From contig NZ_CP151076.1 in NCBI RefSeq assembly GCF_038096165.1, forward strand, positions 5,453,501 to 5,517,500: DNA of 64,000 bases, written 5' to 3'. Below, in pieces: positions 9,302-17,792 of the stretch. Below the pieces are notes generated by a model, which saw nothing but the letters and a program-made list of their open reading frames with translations, made no database searches and had not been told where the DNA came from. Within the stretch, counting starts at the first letter, position 1. Each line of letters begins with the position of its first letter. This stretch comes from Pseudomonas sp. G.S.17 (GTDB lineage Bacteria; Pseudomonadota; Gammaproteobacteria; Pseudomonadales; Pseudomonadaceae). Made by a program: the position numbers and the translations under genes.

Positions 9302-9712
9302 CTAGGGAGCCTGTGGATTGAGTCCCGGAAAGGAGTGGCGTGATGGCTCGCTGAGCCAGTGATCGGGCAAAATCATGCGCGAACTTCGGGTCCGAATCAA
9401 CCAACCCAATACCACGAAGAAAATCATCGCCAGCGTTAGCGTCCCAGCGAACGAACAGTCACCCGACTGCGCATTCATGCTTCCTGACATATCTATTTTT
9501 TTGGTAGATGCTGGCATGGGCCTGTGCATCTCGTGATGTCCCCCATGCATGTCGGACATCCCGTCGCCGCCATGGGAAGCCGATGCCACAGCGTCACTAG
9601 CGAAAGCGGCCATCATCTGACCATGACCGATACTGCACGCGAGACCATTGAACAGGACGACTGCGTACAGTATCCAGGCAACGGAAAAGCGAGGGGGTCG
9701 GAAAAAATTCAT
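9302..9712 (-). CDS. DUF2946-like His/Met-rich membrane protein
   Basis: 136 residues. The N-terminal helix 'AWILYAVVLFNGLACSIGHG' is followed by a Met/His/Asp loop ('GMSDMHGGHHEMHRPM'), 'GDCSFAG' and a second helix 'LTLAMIFFVVLGWLIR'. It is not closely similar to copies 1 and 2 but is a clear paralogue of the gene at 43027-43440 ('NSMACSIGHGQM', same layout), which also neighbours a TonB receptor. The composition suggests a Cu-binding periplasmic loop. It is the first gene of the minus-strand metal cluster, with PepSY next. Confidence 0.75.
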   Translation of the reverse strand: MNFFRPPRFSVAWILYAVVLFNGLACSIGHGQMMAAFASDAVASASHGGDGMSDMHGGHHEMHRPMPASTKKIDMSGSMNAQSGDCSFAGTLTLAMIFFVVLGWLIRTRSSRMILPDHWLSEPSRHSFPGLNPQAP

Positions 9713-9736
9713 GGCTGCTAATTTAGCATCTCTGGC

Positions 9737-9768
9737 CTGACCTAAACAGACCTGTGTCTGTAGGTCAG
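9737..9768. promoter_or_regulatory. 32-bp near-perfect palindrome between LysR gene and metal cluster
   Basis: CTGACCT...ACAGAC and GTCTGT...AGGTCAG face each other around 'CTGT'. It lies 25 bases upstream of the DUF2946-like start at 9712 and 67 bases past the end of the LysR gene. There is no T-run on the minus strand, so it is a poor terminator; its position suits an operator (for example for a metal-responsive regulator) in the promoter of the metal cluster. The regulator cannot be named from sequence. Confidence 0.45.
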
Positions 9769-9834
9769 ATAACCACCAGAGTCGATCACTAGGGTGACGT
9801 CAATCAGTGCGGTCGGAGCAAATAACCTGATGAG

Positions 9835-10758
9835 TTATTTCTTCATATGGTTTTCAACACTTTTCAGATCCTTTGCTAGCTGAATGCGTAAAGCGGAAAT
9901 CAACTTTCTCGCATTTTCAGCTAGGGGATTTCCCGGCCTGAACAACAACAAACTATTGAAGCGAATATCCAGCGCGAACGGCCTGATCACTAACCCCCTG
10001 TCCAGGTAATCAACTACTGATACCGGATTTGCCAAGCCTATCCCAATCCCACGTAGGGCCATTTCGCATACGGTATGCGCATAAGGGGTCTCAACCCGGA
10101 TGTTGAGCCGTATCGCACTTGAGTGCAGAGCCGTCTCCAACCGCACCCGGCTGCTGTCTTCAGGGTTAAGTGCTAAAAAGTCGTGACCGCTAAGGTCTTC
10201 TGGATGAATGACACGTTTGCTTGCCAATACATGACCGGCGGGCATGACCATAACCCCCGGGGAATCCAGGAAGGGAGAGTGTTCCAGTCCCGCCACGGTC
10301 ATTTCATCGGCCATCAATCCGAAGTCGCATTGCCCAGAAGACACGTCTTGGTGGACTTCGCGTGAACTGAGTACTCTGAGAGAAATCCTCAGGTCACGCT
10401 CATTCAGCGAAAAACCTGCTAACGCTCGCGGGATAAAGGCATTGCCAAGAGCTGGGTGTGTGGCGATAACCAGCCGGTCCATGCCGAACTGCTTGAGACT
10501 CTTCAAGCGGTGTTCAATGACTTCCATACCTACGAAGAACTTATCGACATCAATCATCAGTGCCTGGGCTTCTCGGGTCGGCACTAATCTGCCCCGAACC
10601 CGGTTGAACAACTCAAGGCCCGCATTGGCTTCCAGTTTGCGAATTGCCTGGCTGACCGCAGGCTGGGAAATACCCAACAGATGCGCAGCTTTACTGGTGC
10701 TGCCGGCGTTCATCACCATGCGGAACACCTCGATCTCACGAACACCCACGGCCTGCAC
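9835..10758 (-). CDS. LysR family transcriptional regulator
   Basis: 307 residues, GTG start. Winged HTH at residues ~5-65 ('GSTSKAAHLLGISQPAVSQAIRKLEANAGLELFNR'), then the periplasmic-binding-like sensor domain. It belongs to the branch including NocR/OccR-type regulators of amino acid or opine catabolism ('GRLVPTREAQALMIDVDKFFVG'). Transcribed divergently from the operon starting at 10862 with 103 bases between, the usual layout for a LysR gene controlling its neighbours; the gap contains 'AACTTATCGAGTT', an AACT-N5-AGTT dyad of the T-N11-A kind. Probable activator of the amino acid uptake operon. Confidence 0.9.
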   Translation of the reverse strand: MQAVGVREIEVFRMVMNAGSTSKAAHLLGISQPAVSQAIRKLEANAGLELFNRVRGRLVPTREAQALMIDVDKFFVGMEVIEHRLKSLKQFGMDRLVIATHPALGNAFIPRALAGFSLNERDLRISLRVLSSREVHQDVSSGQCDFGLMADEMTVAGLEHSPFLDSPGVMVMPAGHVLASKRVIHPEDLSGHDFLALNPEDSSRVRLETALHSSAIRLNIRVETPYAHTVCEMALRGIGIGLANPVSVVDYLDRGLVIRPFALDIRFNSLLLFRPGNPLAENARKLISALRIQLAKDLKSVENHMKK

Positions 10759-10861
10759 CTATAACCTGAACTTATCGAGTTAGTAATCCTAGCTGTAGCC
10801 ACCCCTTTCGGTCTACTGAACAATGGCCCATCGTTCATGATCCCGTGCAAGGCGCAATCCA

Positions 10862-12013
10862 ATGAAAGTAAATGATCAAGCGGGCAACCCTTATGCGAGC
10901 CTCTCCCCCTCAGTCTGGCGCGGTTCGACTGTTGTTTTCGACACTTTCGAAGATTTCGTCGGCCGTAAAAACCGCCAGCCTGACGGCTACAGCTATGGGA
11001 TTACTGGCACCCCGACCGCGCGTGCCTTGGAAAGACGCATTGCCGCAATGGAAGGAGCCCACCATTGCGTGGTGATGCCTTCGGGCGCGTCGGCTTTGAT
11101 TACTACCGTCATGGCATTTGTCCGTGGTGGTGACCATCTGCTGATCTCCGAATCCTGCTACGGCTCGCTGAAAACATTCGGCCGGTTGTGGTTGGCGAAG
11201 ATGGGCGTGGAGGTGGAGTTTTATCCGCCAACCATCGATGCTGGCATTGAGGCACTGATCCGTCCAAACACTAGGATGATCTGTATTGAAGCTCCGGGCA
11301 CTGTGACCATGGAGATGCAGGACATCGACGCGATCACCACCATCGCCAAGCGCCGTGGCGTGCTGACCATGATGGACAATACCTGGGCCAGCCCACTGTT
11401 TTTCAAAGCCATAGACCACGGTGTGGACTTCGTAGTCCAGGCCGCGACCAAATACTTCGGCGGTCACTCTGACGTATTGATGGGCACTGTTAGCCTTAAT
11501 GACCTGGATAACTATGCCGTGCTACGTGAAACGCAGAGCACCTTCGGCCAGGCAACCAGCCCCGAGGACTGCTTTCTGGTCGAGCGCGGCCTGCAAACCT
11601 ACGAGCTTCGTCTGCGCGAGCAAAGTCGCAAAGCTCTCAATGTTGCCCGCTGGCTGGAAACGCAGCCCTTGGTCAAACAGGTGTTGTTCCCGGCGCTGGA
11701 AAGCAACCCCGGCCACCGTATCTGGCGCGAGCAATTTCAGGGCAGCGGCAGCTTGTTGTCTGTCGTGCTGCAGACCCCGCCAGATGAGGCAACCTTTGGT
11801 GTGTTCTTCAACGCTCTTAAACATTTCCCCATCGGCGCCAGCTGGGGGGGGACTCACAGCTTGATCGCTTACTACCCGGCTTCACAGCAAACATCCCGAC
11901 TTTATTCGCCCACCAACCAGTCGATCATCCGCATATCCATCGGTCTAGAAGACGAGGCCATGCTGATCAGCGATCTGGCACAGGCGCTTGACGCATACGG
12001 TAAAGCGCTCTGA
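10862..12013 (+). CDS. Cys/Met-metabolism PLP enzyme, cystathionine beta-lyase type
   Basis: 383-residue fold-type I PLP enzyme that cleaves C-S bonds of substrates such as cystathionine. Visible: the substrate/PLP loop 'YGITGTPTARALERRIAAMEGA', the PLP phosphate site 'MPSGASAL', the aspartate in 'TMMDNTWASPLFFKAIDHGVD', and the PLP lysine in 'QAATKYFGGHSDVLMG', which is the MetC-type pattern. The C-terminus 'IRISIGLEDEAMLISDL' is standard. First gene of the operon with a polar amino acid transporter and an acylase, so its true substrate is probably an imported sulfur amino acid or derivative rather than biosynthetic cystathionine. Gamma-lyase activity cannot be excluded. Confidence 0.9.
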   Translation: MKVNDQAGNPYASLSPSVWRGSTVVFDTFEDFVGRKNRQPDGYSYGITGTPTARALERRIAAMEGAHHCVVMPSGASALITTVMAFVRGGDHLLISESCYGSLKTFGRLWLAKMGVEVEFYPPTIDAGIEALIRPNTRMICIEAPGTVTMEMQDIDAITTIAKRRGVLTMMDNTWASPLFFKAIDHGVDFVVQAATKYFGGHSDVLMGTVSLNDLDNYAVLRETQSTFGQATSPEDCFLVERGLQTYELRLREQSRKALNVARWLETQPLVKQVLFPALESNPGHRIWREQFQGSGSLLSVVLQTPPDEATFGVFFNALKHFPIGASWGGTHSLIAYYPASQQTSRLYSPTNQSIIRISIGLEDEAMLISDLAQALDAYGKAL

Positions 12014-12130
12014 TACATCAGGTATGCCACGCGTCAGATCTGGCAACCCTGCTCCATTACTTGTTCTGCCGTTACTTAGGTACTCGCTCCCCAGAGCAGA
12101 TTGCACACTCAAATTGAGGATGGATAAAAA

Positions 12131-12955
12131 ATGAAACAGAACGGCATTCTTTTCGCATTGACTCTAGTTACTGCATTCGGCGCTTGCGCCGGCGCTAATG
12201 CAGATGACTCTCTTCAAACCCTACGTGATCGGGGCGTGATCCGTGTCGCTAACACCCAGGCGAGCCCACCCTGGAGTTACCTAGGCGATGACAACTTACC
12301 CGCTGGTTACGACGTCGCCATCGCCAAGGAAGTTGCCAAGCGCATTGGTGTGGCTAAAGTCGAGTTTATCGCTGACAGCTTCAAAAACTTCGTCGAAGGT
12401 CTGAAAGCTGACAAATACGATCTGGTGATGAACGACGTAACGCCCACCGAAGAGCGCAAAAAGCAGGTCGACTTCGCCAGCCCGTATGGCGTTGAACAGT
12501 TCTATATCTTTGTGCGTGAGGACAACAAGGCGATCAACAGCATCAAGGACATGCCAAGTCGTTCCATTGGTGTGACCTCCGGCACCAGCAACGAGTCGTG
12601 GGCGCGCAAGCACATGACTAGTTCGGACATCCGGACCTATGAAAATGGTGGCCTACTCTTCAATGATTTGGCCATCGGCCGGGTGGAAGGTGTGCTTTCA
12701 TCGTTGTTTGGCGGTGAGAAGTACAAGAAAACCAACAATCTGCCCATCAAGTCGGTAGGAGCGCCCTTGACCTATCAGCTCTCTGCGCCGGTGCTGGCAA
12801 AAGGTCGGGAAAGCTTGCGCGACGCCGTTGGCAAGGCCATCGACGACATGGTCAAGGATGGCACTGTGGACGCGTACTCCAAACAGTGGATCGGTGCTGA
12901 TTACCACATGACTCAGGGTATTCAGGCTGCACTGTTAGAACTGACCGAGGAATAA
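12131..12955 (+). CDS. ABC transporter amino acid-binding protein, copy 1
   Basis: 274-residue periplasmic protein of family 3 solute-binding proteins (polar amino acids, cystine). The signal peptide ends near 'GACAGANA'. Motifs: 'LRDRGVIRVANTQASPPWSY', 'PAGYDVAIAKEVAKRIGV', 'GLKADKYDLVMNDVTPTEERKKQVDFASPY', 'GVTSGTSNE'. An 'attgagga' ribosome site precedes the ATG. It is followed after 3 bases by the permease. A second paralogous binding protein lies at 14390. Probably delivers the substrate of the beta-lyase. Confidence 0.93.
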   Translation: MKQNGILFALTLVTAFGACAGANADDSLQTLRDRGVIRVANTQASPPWSYLGDDNLPAGYDVAIAKEVAKRIGVAKVEFIADSFKNFVEGLKADKYDLVMNDVTPTEERKKQVDFASPYGVEQFYIFVREDNKAINSIKDMPSRSIGVTSGTSNESWARKHMTSSDIRTYENGGLLFNDLAIGRVEGVLSSLFGGEKYKKTNNLPIKSVGAPLTYQLSAPVLAKGRESLRDAVGKAIDDMVKDGTVDAYSKQWIGADYHMTQGIQAALLELTEE

Positions 12956-12958
12956 GCC

Positions 12959-13609
12959 ATGTGGGATTTGTTCCTACGTTCGTTACCCCTGCTCGAAAAA
13001 GCCATTGTAATGACCTTGGGGCTCGGCCTTGGGGCATTCGTCCTCGGCTGCATCCTTGGGATGCTGATTGCCCTGCTGCGCCTCTCCAAAATCCGCGTGT
13101 TCAGGATACTAGCGTTCTCATATGTTTCGCTGTTCCGCGGGACGCCGTTGCTGGTGCAAATCCTGCTGATTTATTTCGGACTGCCCCATTACGGCATCGT
13201 GCTCTCGCCCATCCCCTCGGCACTTCTGGCATTGACGCTGTTTTCGGCGGCTTATTTGAGTGAAATTTTCAGAGCCGGCATCAATTCCGTCGACCCAGGC
13301 CAATGGGAAGCGTCGCAGTCAATGAGCATGGGTTACTGGACCTGCCTGCGCCGCATCATTTTGCCCCAGGCGCTGCGCATTGCGACGCCGCCTTTGGGCA
13401 GCCGAATGATCGCCTTGATCAAGGACACGTCGCTGGCGTCGACTATCACGGTTATGGAGTTGACTCGCGTTGCCGAGCAAGTGGGTGCGGCCACTTTCCG
13501 TTACATGGAAATGTTCCTGATGGTGGGGCTCATGTATTGGCTGATCAATCAGATCCTGACCGTTCTGCAAACCTGGCTGGAAGGCCGTTGGACGAGGCAC
13601 ATGCGATGA
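12959..13609 (+). CDS. Polar amino acid ABC transporter permease
   Basis: 216-residue inner-membrane permease of the HisMQ/GlnP family, with about five helices. The EAA-type loop contacting the ATPase is 'SMSMGYWTCLRRIILPQALRIATPPLGSRMIALIKDTSLAS'-like (residues ~119-160), and the early signature 'FRGTPLLVQILLIYFGLP' is typical. It overlaps the ATPase gene by ATGA, showing translational coupling. Only one permease gene is present, so it would act as a homodimer, as in cystine-type importers. Confidence 0.93.
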   Translation: MWDLFLRSLPLLEKAIVMTLGLGLGAFVLGCILGMLIALLRLSKIRVFRILAFSYVSLFRGTPLLVQILLIYFGLPHYGIVLSPIPSALLALTLFSAAYLSEIFRAGINSVDPGQWEASQSMSMGYWTCLRRIILPQALRIATPPLGSRMIALIKDTSLASTITVMELTRVAEQVGAATFRYMEMFLMVGLMYWLINQILTVLQTWLEGRWTRHMR

Positions 13610-14364
13610 GTATTACCAAAGTGCGCGTGAGCGGCTTGAGCAAGTCTTTCGGTGAACTGACCGTGCTCAAAGGTGTAGATCTTGAGGTCAAGGCCGGTGA
13701 GGTCGTGGTCATCCTGGGCCCTTCCGGGTCTGGGAAGACGACCTTGCTACGCTCGCTGAATTTGCTGGAAATGCCGGATGCAGGTGTTCTGGAAATCTGC
13801 GGGCATCGGGTCGAGATTCCTGTAGACGGCCGCTTCGATCGCCCGGCACGCAAGCAGGTTGAACTCCTGCGTCAAAAGACCGCAATGGTTTTTCAGGCGT
13901 TCAACCTGTTCCCGCATATGACGGCTTTGCAAAACGTGATTGAAGGCTTGATCAGCGTGCGCAAGGTGCCACGCGCTCAAGCCGTCGAACGAGGCCAGCA
14001 GTTGCTGGCGTCCGTGGGTTTGTCTGAAAAAGCAGACAGCTACCCGGCAAAGCTTTCCGGCGGACAAAAACAACGCGTTGCCATTGCCCGTGGGCTGGCA
14101 ATGAACCCAGAAGTCATATTCTTCGATGAGCCTACCTCCGCCCTGGACCCTGAGCTTCGCGACGAAGTCCTTAACGTGATGCGTGATTTGGCAAACGCGG
14201 GAATGACCATGCTGGTCGTCACGCATGAGCTGCGCTTTGCCCGAGAAGCAGCGGATCGGGTGGTCTTCATGGAGAACGGCGCGATTATTAAAGATTGCCC
14301 AACGGAAGAGTTTTTCGGCGAGAACAGTGGTGAACGTATCCAGCAATTCATGCGGCGTTATTGA
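13606..14364 (+). CDS. Polar amino acid ABC transporter ATP-binding protein
   Basis: 252 residues from the ATG at 13606 that overlaps the permease stop by four bases. Walker A 'LGPSGSGKTTLLRSLN', Q-loop 'VFQAFNLFPHMTALQNV', signature 'KLSGGQKQRVAIARGLA', Walker B 'EVIFFDEPTSALDPEL' and switch His 'VVTHELRFAREA' are all present, in GlnQ/ArtP-family spacing. It energises uptake by the adjacent permease and the two binding proteins. Confidence 0.95.
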   Translation: MSITKVRVSGLSKSFGELTVLKGVDLEVKAGEVVVILGPSGSGKTTLLRSLNLLEMPDAGVLEICGHRVEIPVDGRFDRPARKQVELLRQKTAMVFQAFNLFPHMTALQNVIEGLISVRKVPRAQAVERGQQLLASVGLSEKADSYPAKLSGGQKQRVAIARGLAMNPEVIFFDEPTSALDPELRDEVLNVMRDLANAGMTMLVVTHELRFAREAADRVVFMENGAIIKDCPTEEFFGENSGERIQQFMRRY

Positions 14365-14389
14365 TCGTCCAACCACTGAGGTCAACACC

Positions 14390-15226
14390 ATGAATATGAT
14401 GCGCACTAGATGGACCCTGACAGCCCTAGCAGTTCTATTGAGCTTGGGGACCGTCGTATCGGTCGCGAGTGCACAGCCAGCCGACGACACACTCAAGCAG
14501 CTTCAGGCCAAAGGTGTGGTGAAAGTCGCTACCACGCTTACCAGTCGGCCGTGGAGCTATCTCAACGATCAGAATGAACCAGACGGTTACGATGTAGCGG
14601 TTGCCACGGAAATCTTCAAACGCCTCGGCGTTGTCAGGGTCGAGATCATCGCCGACAAGTTTGCAAACTTTGTCGAAAGCCTGACCACTGCGAAATACGA
14701 TCTGGTCGTCAGCGGCATGGCCAACACCCCGGACCGGGCCAAAAAAGTCGATTTTACCGTTCCGTACAGCGTTCAGGATTTCCGTATATGGGTGAGCACT
14801 AGCAATCAGGATATCCATGACATTCCCAGCCTCAGCGGCAAAAGCGTAGGTGTCAGTTCCGGCACGTCCAACGAACTGTGGGCTCATCGTAAGTTGAAAG
14901 AGTCCGAGATACGCGGTTATGAAGGTGGCGGACTGCTTTTCAGCGACTTGTCCACCCGTCGCCTGGATTCGGTGATCGCCTCTTTCTTCGTCGGGGAAAA
15001 GACTCGCACTGCAGGTAATCTTCCGATCAAGGCGGTGGGTGATCCGGTGACCTATTCGCTCGGCGCGATCATCGTCCCCAGGAGTAATGACAGTCTGCGC
15101 GAGGCTATTGACGTGGCAATCGGCAACATGATCCAGGACGGCACGTTGCAAAGCATCGGCCAACGCTATCTGGGCGAAAACTACGACCTGGTCGGCAACA
15201 TGGCCAAAGCAAACGCTGACTGGTAA
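14390..15226 (+). CDS. ABC transporter amino acid-binding protein, copy 2
   Basis: 278-residue family 3 binding protein, start at the ATG 14390 (GAGG 9 bases before it); a longer in-frame extension lies wholly inside the ATPase gene and was rejected. Signal peptide 'LTALAVLLSLGTVVSVASAQ'. Strongly similar in layout to copy 1: 'LQAKGVVKVATTLTSRPWSY', 'EPDGYDVAVATEIFKRLGV', 'GVSSGTSNELWA', 'GYEGGGLLFSDLS'. Having two binding proteins for one permease/ATPase points to two related ligands entering by the same channel. Confidence 0.93.
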   Translation: MNMMRTRWTLTALAVLLSLGTVVSVASAQPADDTLKQLQAKGVVKVATTLTSRPWSYLNDQNEPDGYDVAVATEIFKRLGVVRVEIIADKFANFVESLTTAKYDLVVSGMANTPDRAKKVDFTVPYSVQDFRIWVSTSNQDIHDIPSLSGKSVGVSSGTSNELWAHRKLKESEIRGYEGGGLLFSDLSTRRLDSVIASFFVGEKTRTAGNLPIKAVGDPVTYSLGAIIVPRSNDSLREAIDVAIGNMIQDGTLQSIGQRYLGENYDLVGNMAKANADW

Positions 15227-15265
15227 CCCTGCTTTCTGAGCACTCATAAAGGAGTTTAGTGAGTC

Positions 15266-16279
15266 ATGCTGCACACTATTAAAAGTGAAATAGACCTGGA
15301 CGCTCCAGGCAAGCATGTCGGCTACCTGCGCCTGCCCCATTCGGTACACCGTTCTGCCTACGGCTGGCTGCCGATTCCGATTGCGTCGATCAAGCGCGGT
15401 GAGGGACCGGTGTTCATCGTTTCTGCTGGAAGTCACGGCGATGAATACGAAGGTCAAATCATTGCCAGTTCGCTGATGAGGGATATTTCCCCTGACATGG
15501 TCAACGGACAAATCATCATCCTGCCAATGCTGAATTTTCCAGCAGCGGATGCTGGCACGCGCACGTCTCCACTGGATGACGGCAACCTCAACCGCCTGTT
15601 CCCCGGCGTGCAGTCTGGGACTCCAACCCAAGTCATTGCGCACTTCGTCGAGCATATTTTACTGGCCAAGGCGGATTACATCGTCGACCTGCACTCGGGG
15701 GGCTCTTCGCTGCTTTACGACGGTGCAAACATGATGGCGTTGGAGCCACGGGACGCAGAAGAGGAAGCCCGAGTCATCGGGCTTTTGAAAGCATTCGGCT
15801 TACCACGAGCGTTTTTGTATCAGCCCAACTCGGTGAATATCACGGCCGCCGCCCGCCGCCAGAACGCGCTGTGTTTTCTGACCGAACTGGGCGGTGCTGG
15901 CAACGTTGACAAAGCAATCCTTCAGCAGGGACGCCAAGGCTTGTTGCACCTGATGGGATTTACCGGAGTGCTGAGCGGTTCGCTTGTTCCTGAATCCGCC
16001 CCGGCAGAGCCACAACTGATGAGCATAGATCGGCTAACTCATTATGCCTATGCCAACCATCGCGGTATTTGGGAGCCATTGGCGCAGTTGGGCGATGAAG
16101 TGCAAGCCGGACAGCCGGCGGCGCTGATTCACTTTCCTGACGAGCCGTTGCGCGAACCGCAGGTCGTAACATTCGATGGTAGCGGCCAGGTCATTTGCAA
16201 ACGGGCGACAGCCCGGGTCAAACGCGGCGACTGCCTCTTCCAACTAGCGGCCAAGCGACTCGGATTACTGGATATCTGA
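15266..16279 (+). CDS. Succinylglutamate desuccinylase / aspartoacylase family deacylase
   Basis: 337-residue zinc carboxypeptidase-fold protein (M14/AstE-AspA). The zinc ligands are visible as HxxE in 'SAGSHGDEYEGQ' and His in 'YIVDLHSGG'; the substrate-side 'DDGNLNRLFPG' and the C-terminal barrel-like region ('GIWEPLAQLGDEVQAGQPAALIHFPDEPL') are typical of this family. Such enzymes remove an acyl group from N-acyl amino acids. As the last gene of the operon it suggests that the imported compound is N-acylated, or that the acyl form is an intermediate; the order with the lyase is inference. A terminator follows 55 bases later. Confidence 0.87.
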   Translation: MLHTIKSEIDLDAPGKHVGYLRLPHSVHRSAYGWLPIPIASIKRGEGPVFIVSAGSHGDEYEGQIIASSLMRDISPDMVNGQIIILPMLNFPAADAGTRTSPLDDGNLNRLFPGVQSGTPTQVIAHFVEHILLAKADYIVDLHSGGSSLLYDGANMMALEPRDAEEEARVIGLLKAFGLPRAFLYQPNSVNITAAARRQNALCFLTELGGAGNVDKAILQQGRQGLLHLMGFTGVLSGSLVPESAPAEPQLMSIDRLTHYAYANHRGIWEPLAQLGDEVQAGQPAALIHFPDEPLREPQVVTFDGSGQVICKRATARVKRGDCLFQLAAKRLGLLDI

Positions 16280-16333
16280 ATCGAACGGCGTCCTACCCAA
16301 GGCCAAATTTCTATTCTATATAGCGCAGGGCGT

Positions 16334-16357
16334 AGAGCACTAAATCTGCTCTTTTTT
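16334..16357 (+). terminator. Rho-independent terminator of the amino acid operon
   Basis: AGAGCA and TGCTCT form a 6-bp stem around a 7-base loop, followed by six T residues. It lies 55 bases after the acylase stop, in the right orientation to end the 10.9-16.3 kb operon. Confidence 0.7.
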
Positions 16358-16455
16358 GCCCGCCGTGACTGAGTGACAATTCAAAGGTGAGGTCTACGAA
16401 CTGCGCTTTAATTTGAGCGGTGAGGATCTTTCAATATAGATCAGTTGTCCGACGC

Positions 16456-16486
16456 GTGTTGGCGCTGATACGATTTTGACCCACCG
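16456..16486. repeat. Solo insertion-sequence end (IS21-like)
   Basis: The string 'TGTTGGCGCTGAT...TTTTGACCCAC' here is close to the reverse complement of 40498-40530 and to the left part of 59758-59784. These look like orphan termini of one IS family (IS21-like ends, by memory). The rest of 16280-16633 holds only the terminator above; I see no gene in it. Confidence 0.45.
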
Positions 16487-16633
16487 GTGTTGAACTATCT
16501 CGAGCTTAATGGCGACACCTCCCCATAAATTGACTAACATTTCTGCTGAAGCAGTAGGCTACGACTGGATAAGGACTCACGTGCCGTCGTCCTTAACCCA
16601 GCGGATCTTCAACTATGTTTAGAGGCTGAAGGT

Positions 16634-17056
16634 ATGAGAACGAGGGCGCAGAGGTTGGAGGAGACGCTTGCGCGCGCCAAGGTCAAAATCTTGGCAGGAC
16701 AACGGTTCCTTCCCCTAGATCGCCTGGCTCGGCTTCATCAGAGAGATCAAGGTGAGTTCAAGAGGTCGCTGCTACAAGCAGAGTCTCAGCGAAGAATTTT
16801 CTCGATAGCTCATCAAGGCCAAGTACTCTTTCCGGATTATGCTTTCGCAAACAACGCAGGCCGTGATTTGCTACCTCAGCTCGCCCAGGTGATATCAGTC
16901 TTAGGGCCAGCCAAAAATGGCTGGGACTTGGCTTTTTGGTTCAGATCCCCTAACAATTTTCTGGAGAACCAGCGCCCGGAGGACATTCTCGGCCAGGAAC
17001 CAGAAAAGGTGCTGTCAGCTGCTTATGAGGAAGCCGCCGATGTGATGCCTGGGTAG
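16634..17056 (+). CDS. MbcA/ParS-like antitoxin-type protein
   Basis: 140 residues, ATG preceded by 'GAAGG'. The C-terminal half 'WDLAFWFRSPNNFL' ... 'RPEDILGQEPEKVLSAAYE' matches the pattern of the MbcA/ParS/Xre toxin-binding domain (W-x-x-x-P-N-x-x-L ... P-x-x-L ... L-x-x-A). The N-terminal part, Arg/Leu rich with 'RFLPLDRLARLHQRD', could be a small DNA-binding helical region. In this family the partner is usually a RES-domain NAD-degrading toxin encoded next door; none is here. Two further genes of the same general type follow in the same direction. Confidence 0.6.
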   Translation: MRTRAQRLEETLARAKVKILAGQRFLPLDRLARLHQRDQGEFKRSLLQAESQRRIFSIAHQGQVLFPDYAFANNAGRDLLPQLAQVISVLGPAKNGWDLAFWFRSPNNFLENQRPEDILGQEPEKVLSAAYEEAADVMPG

Positions 17057-17292
17057 CTAGCTGTTGTAGCAATGAGACGTATCTGGCTCCGGCCGCTGCT
17101 GTCGAAATCGAAGCTGCTGTAGGAAGCGGCCCATTATGGTCGTATTCAATTGGCTGTAGGCGCCGGTGTGTGGCATCTCCACACACCACACCGTCTCGGA
17201 ATTCGAGCCCACGATGAGGTAGCTATGTGGCAGATTTATCTCGCGGACGGAACCACCTGTTGTCTGCGCCTAAGCGCCAGAACGAGGGGCAA

Positions 17293-17730
17293 ATGATGAT
17301 GAGTGGACGGGCATGCGACCTGCTGTTTGAAGGCCCTGAGGCATTTAGGGACCGTCATTCGCTCTACAGATGGACTGAAAACGGCATCCCACCGACGGAC
17401 GTTGTAAAGTTGATATCCAGATTTGGCATTCTCCGGGATGGGCGAATACTTCACCAAGTGCTCGGATTTTCGTCGCGTTCACTGCACCGCCGGCGTCAAA
17501 AGTCTGACCGTCAGTTAAGCCCCGACCAGAGCGCTCGGCTCTTCCGTTTTGCCGAAATACAGGCAAAAGCGACGGTGGTATTTGGTAGCTCAGAAGATGC
17601 GCAGAGTTAGATCGTGAGTCCTGCATTGGGGCTCGACGGGGAAACCCCTCTTCGAATGCTATTAAATCCTGCGGGCTTTGGATTGGTCGACGATTTTCTA
17701 GTTAGGATCGGCCACTGTGTTTATCAATGA
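17293..17730 (+). pseudogene. Xre/MbcA/ParS-type antitoxin gene with amber codon
   Basis: From the ATG at 17293 (strong GAGGGG site) the frame encodes the usual N-domain: 'WTENGIPPTDVVKLISRFGI', 'VLGFSSRSLHRRRQ', 'RLSPDQSARLFRFAEIQAKATVVFG'-type sequence. At 17608-17610 there is TAG. The same frame continues without another stop to TGA at 17728 and encodes the rest of the family domain: 'LGLDGETPLRMLLNPAGF', 'VDDFLVRIGH'. The TAG stands where the family has a conserved Trp, so a single TGG-to-TAG change would explain it. The product is truncated to 105 residues without its toxin-binding part unless the codon is suppressed or a sequencing error. Confidence 0.75.
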
Positions 17731-17792
17731 TGCGTTGGACATAGTCGCGACTAATGCATCGGTTGGTCAGTCGACATCAACATAGGTGTCTC

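Noticed and set aside
14435..15655. 406-codon minus-strand frame opposite the second binding protein and the acylase
   Set aside because: Antisense shadow spanning two well-supported plus-strand genes.
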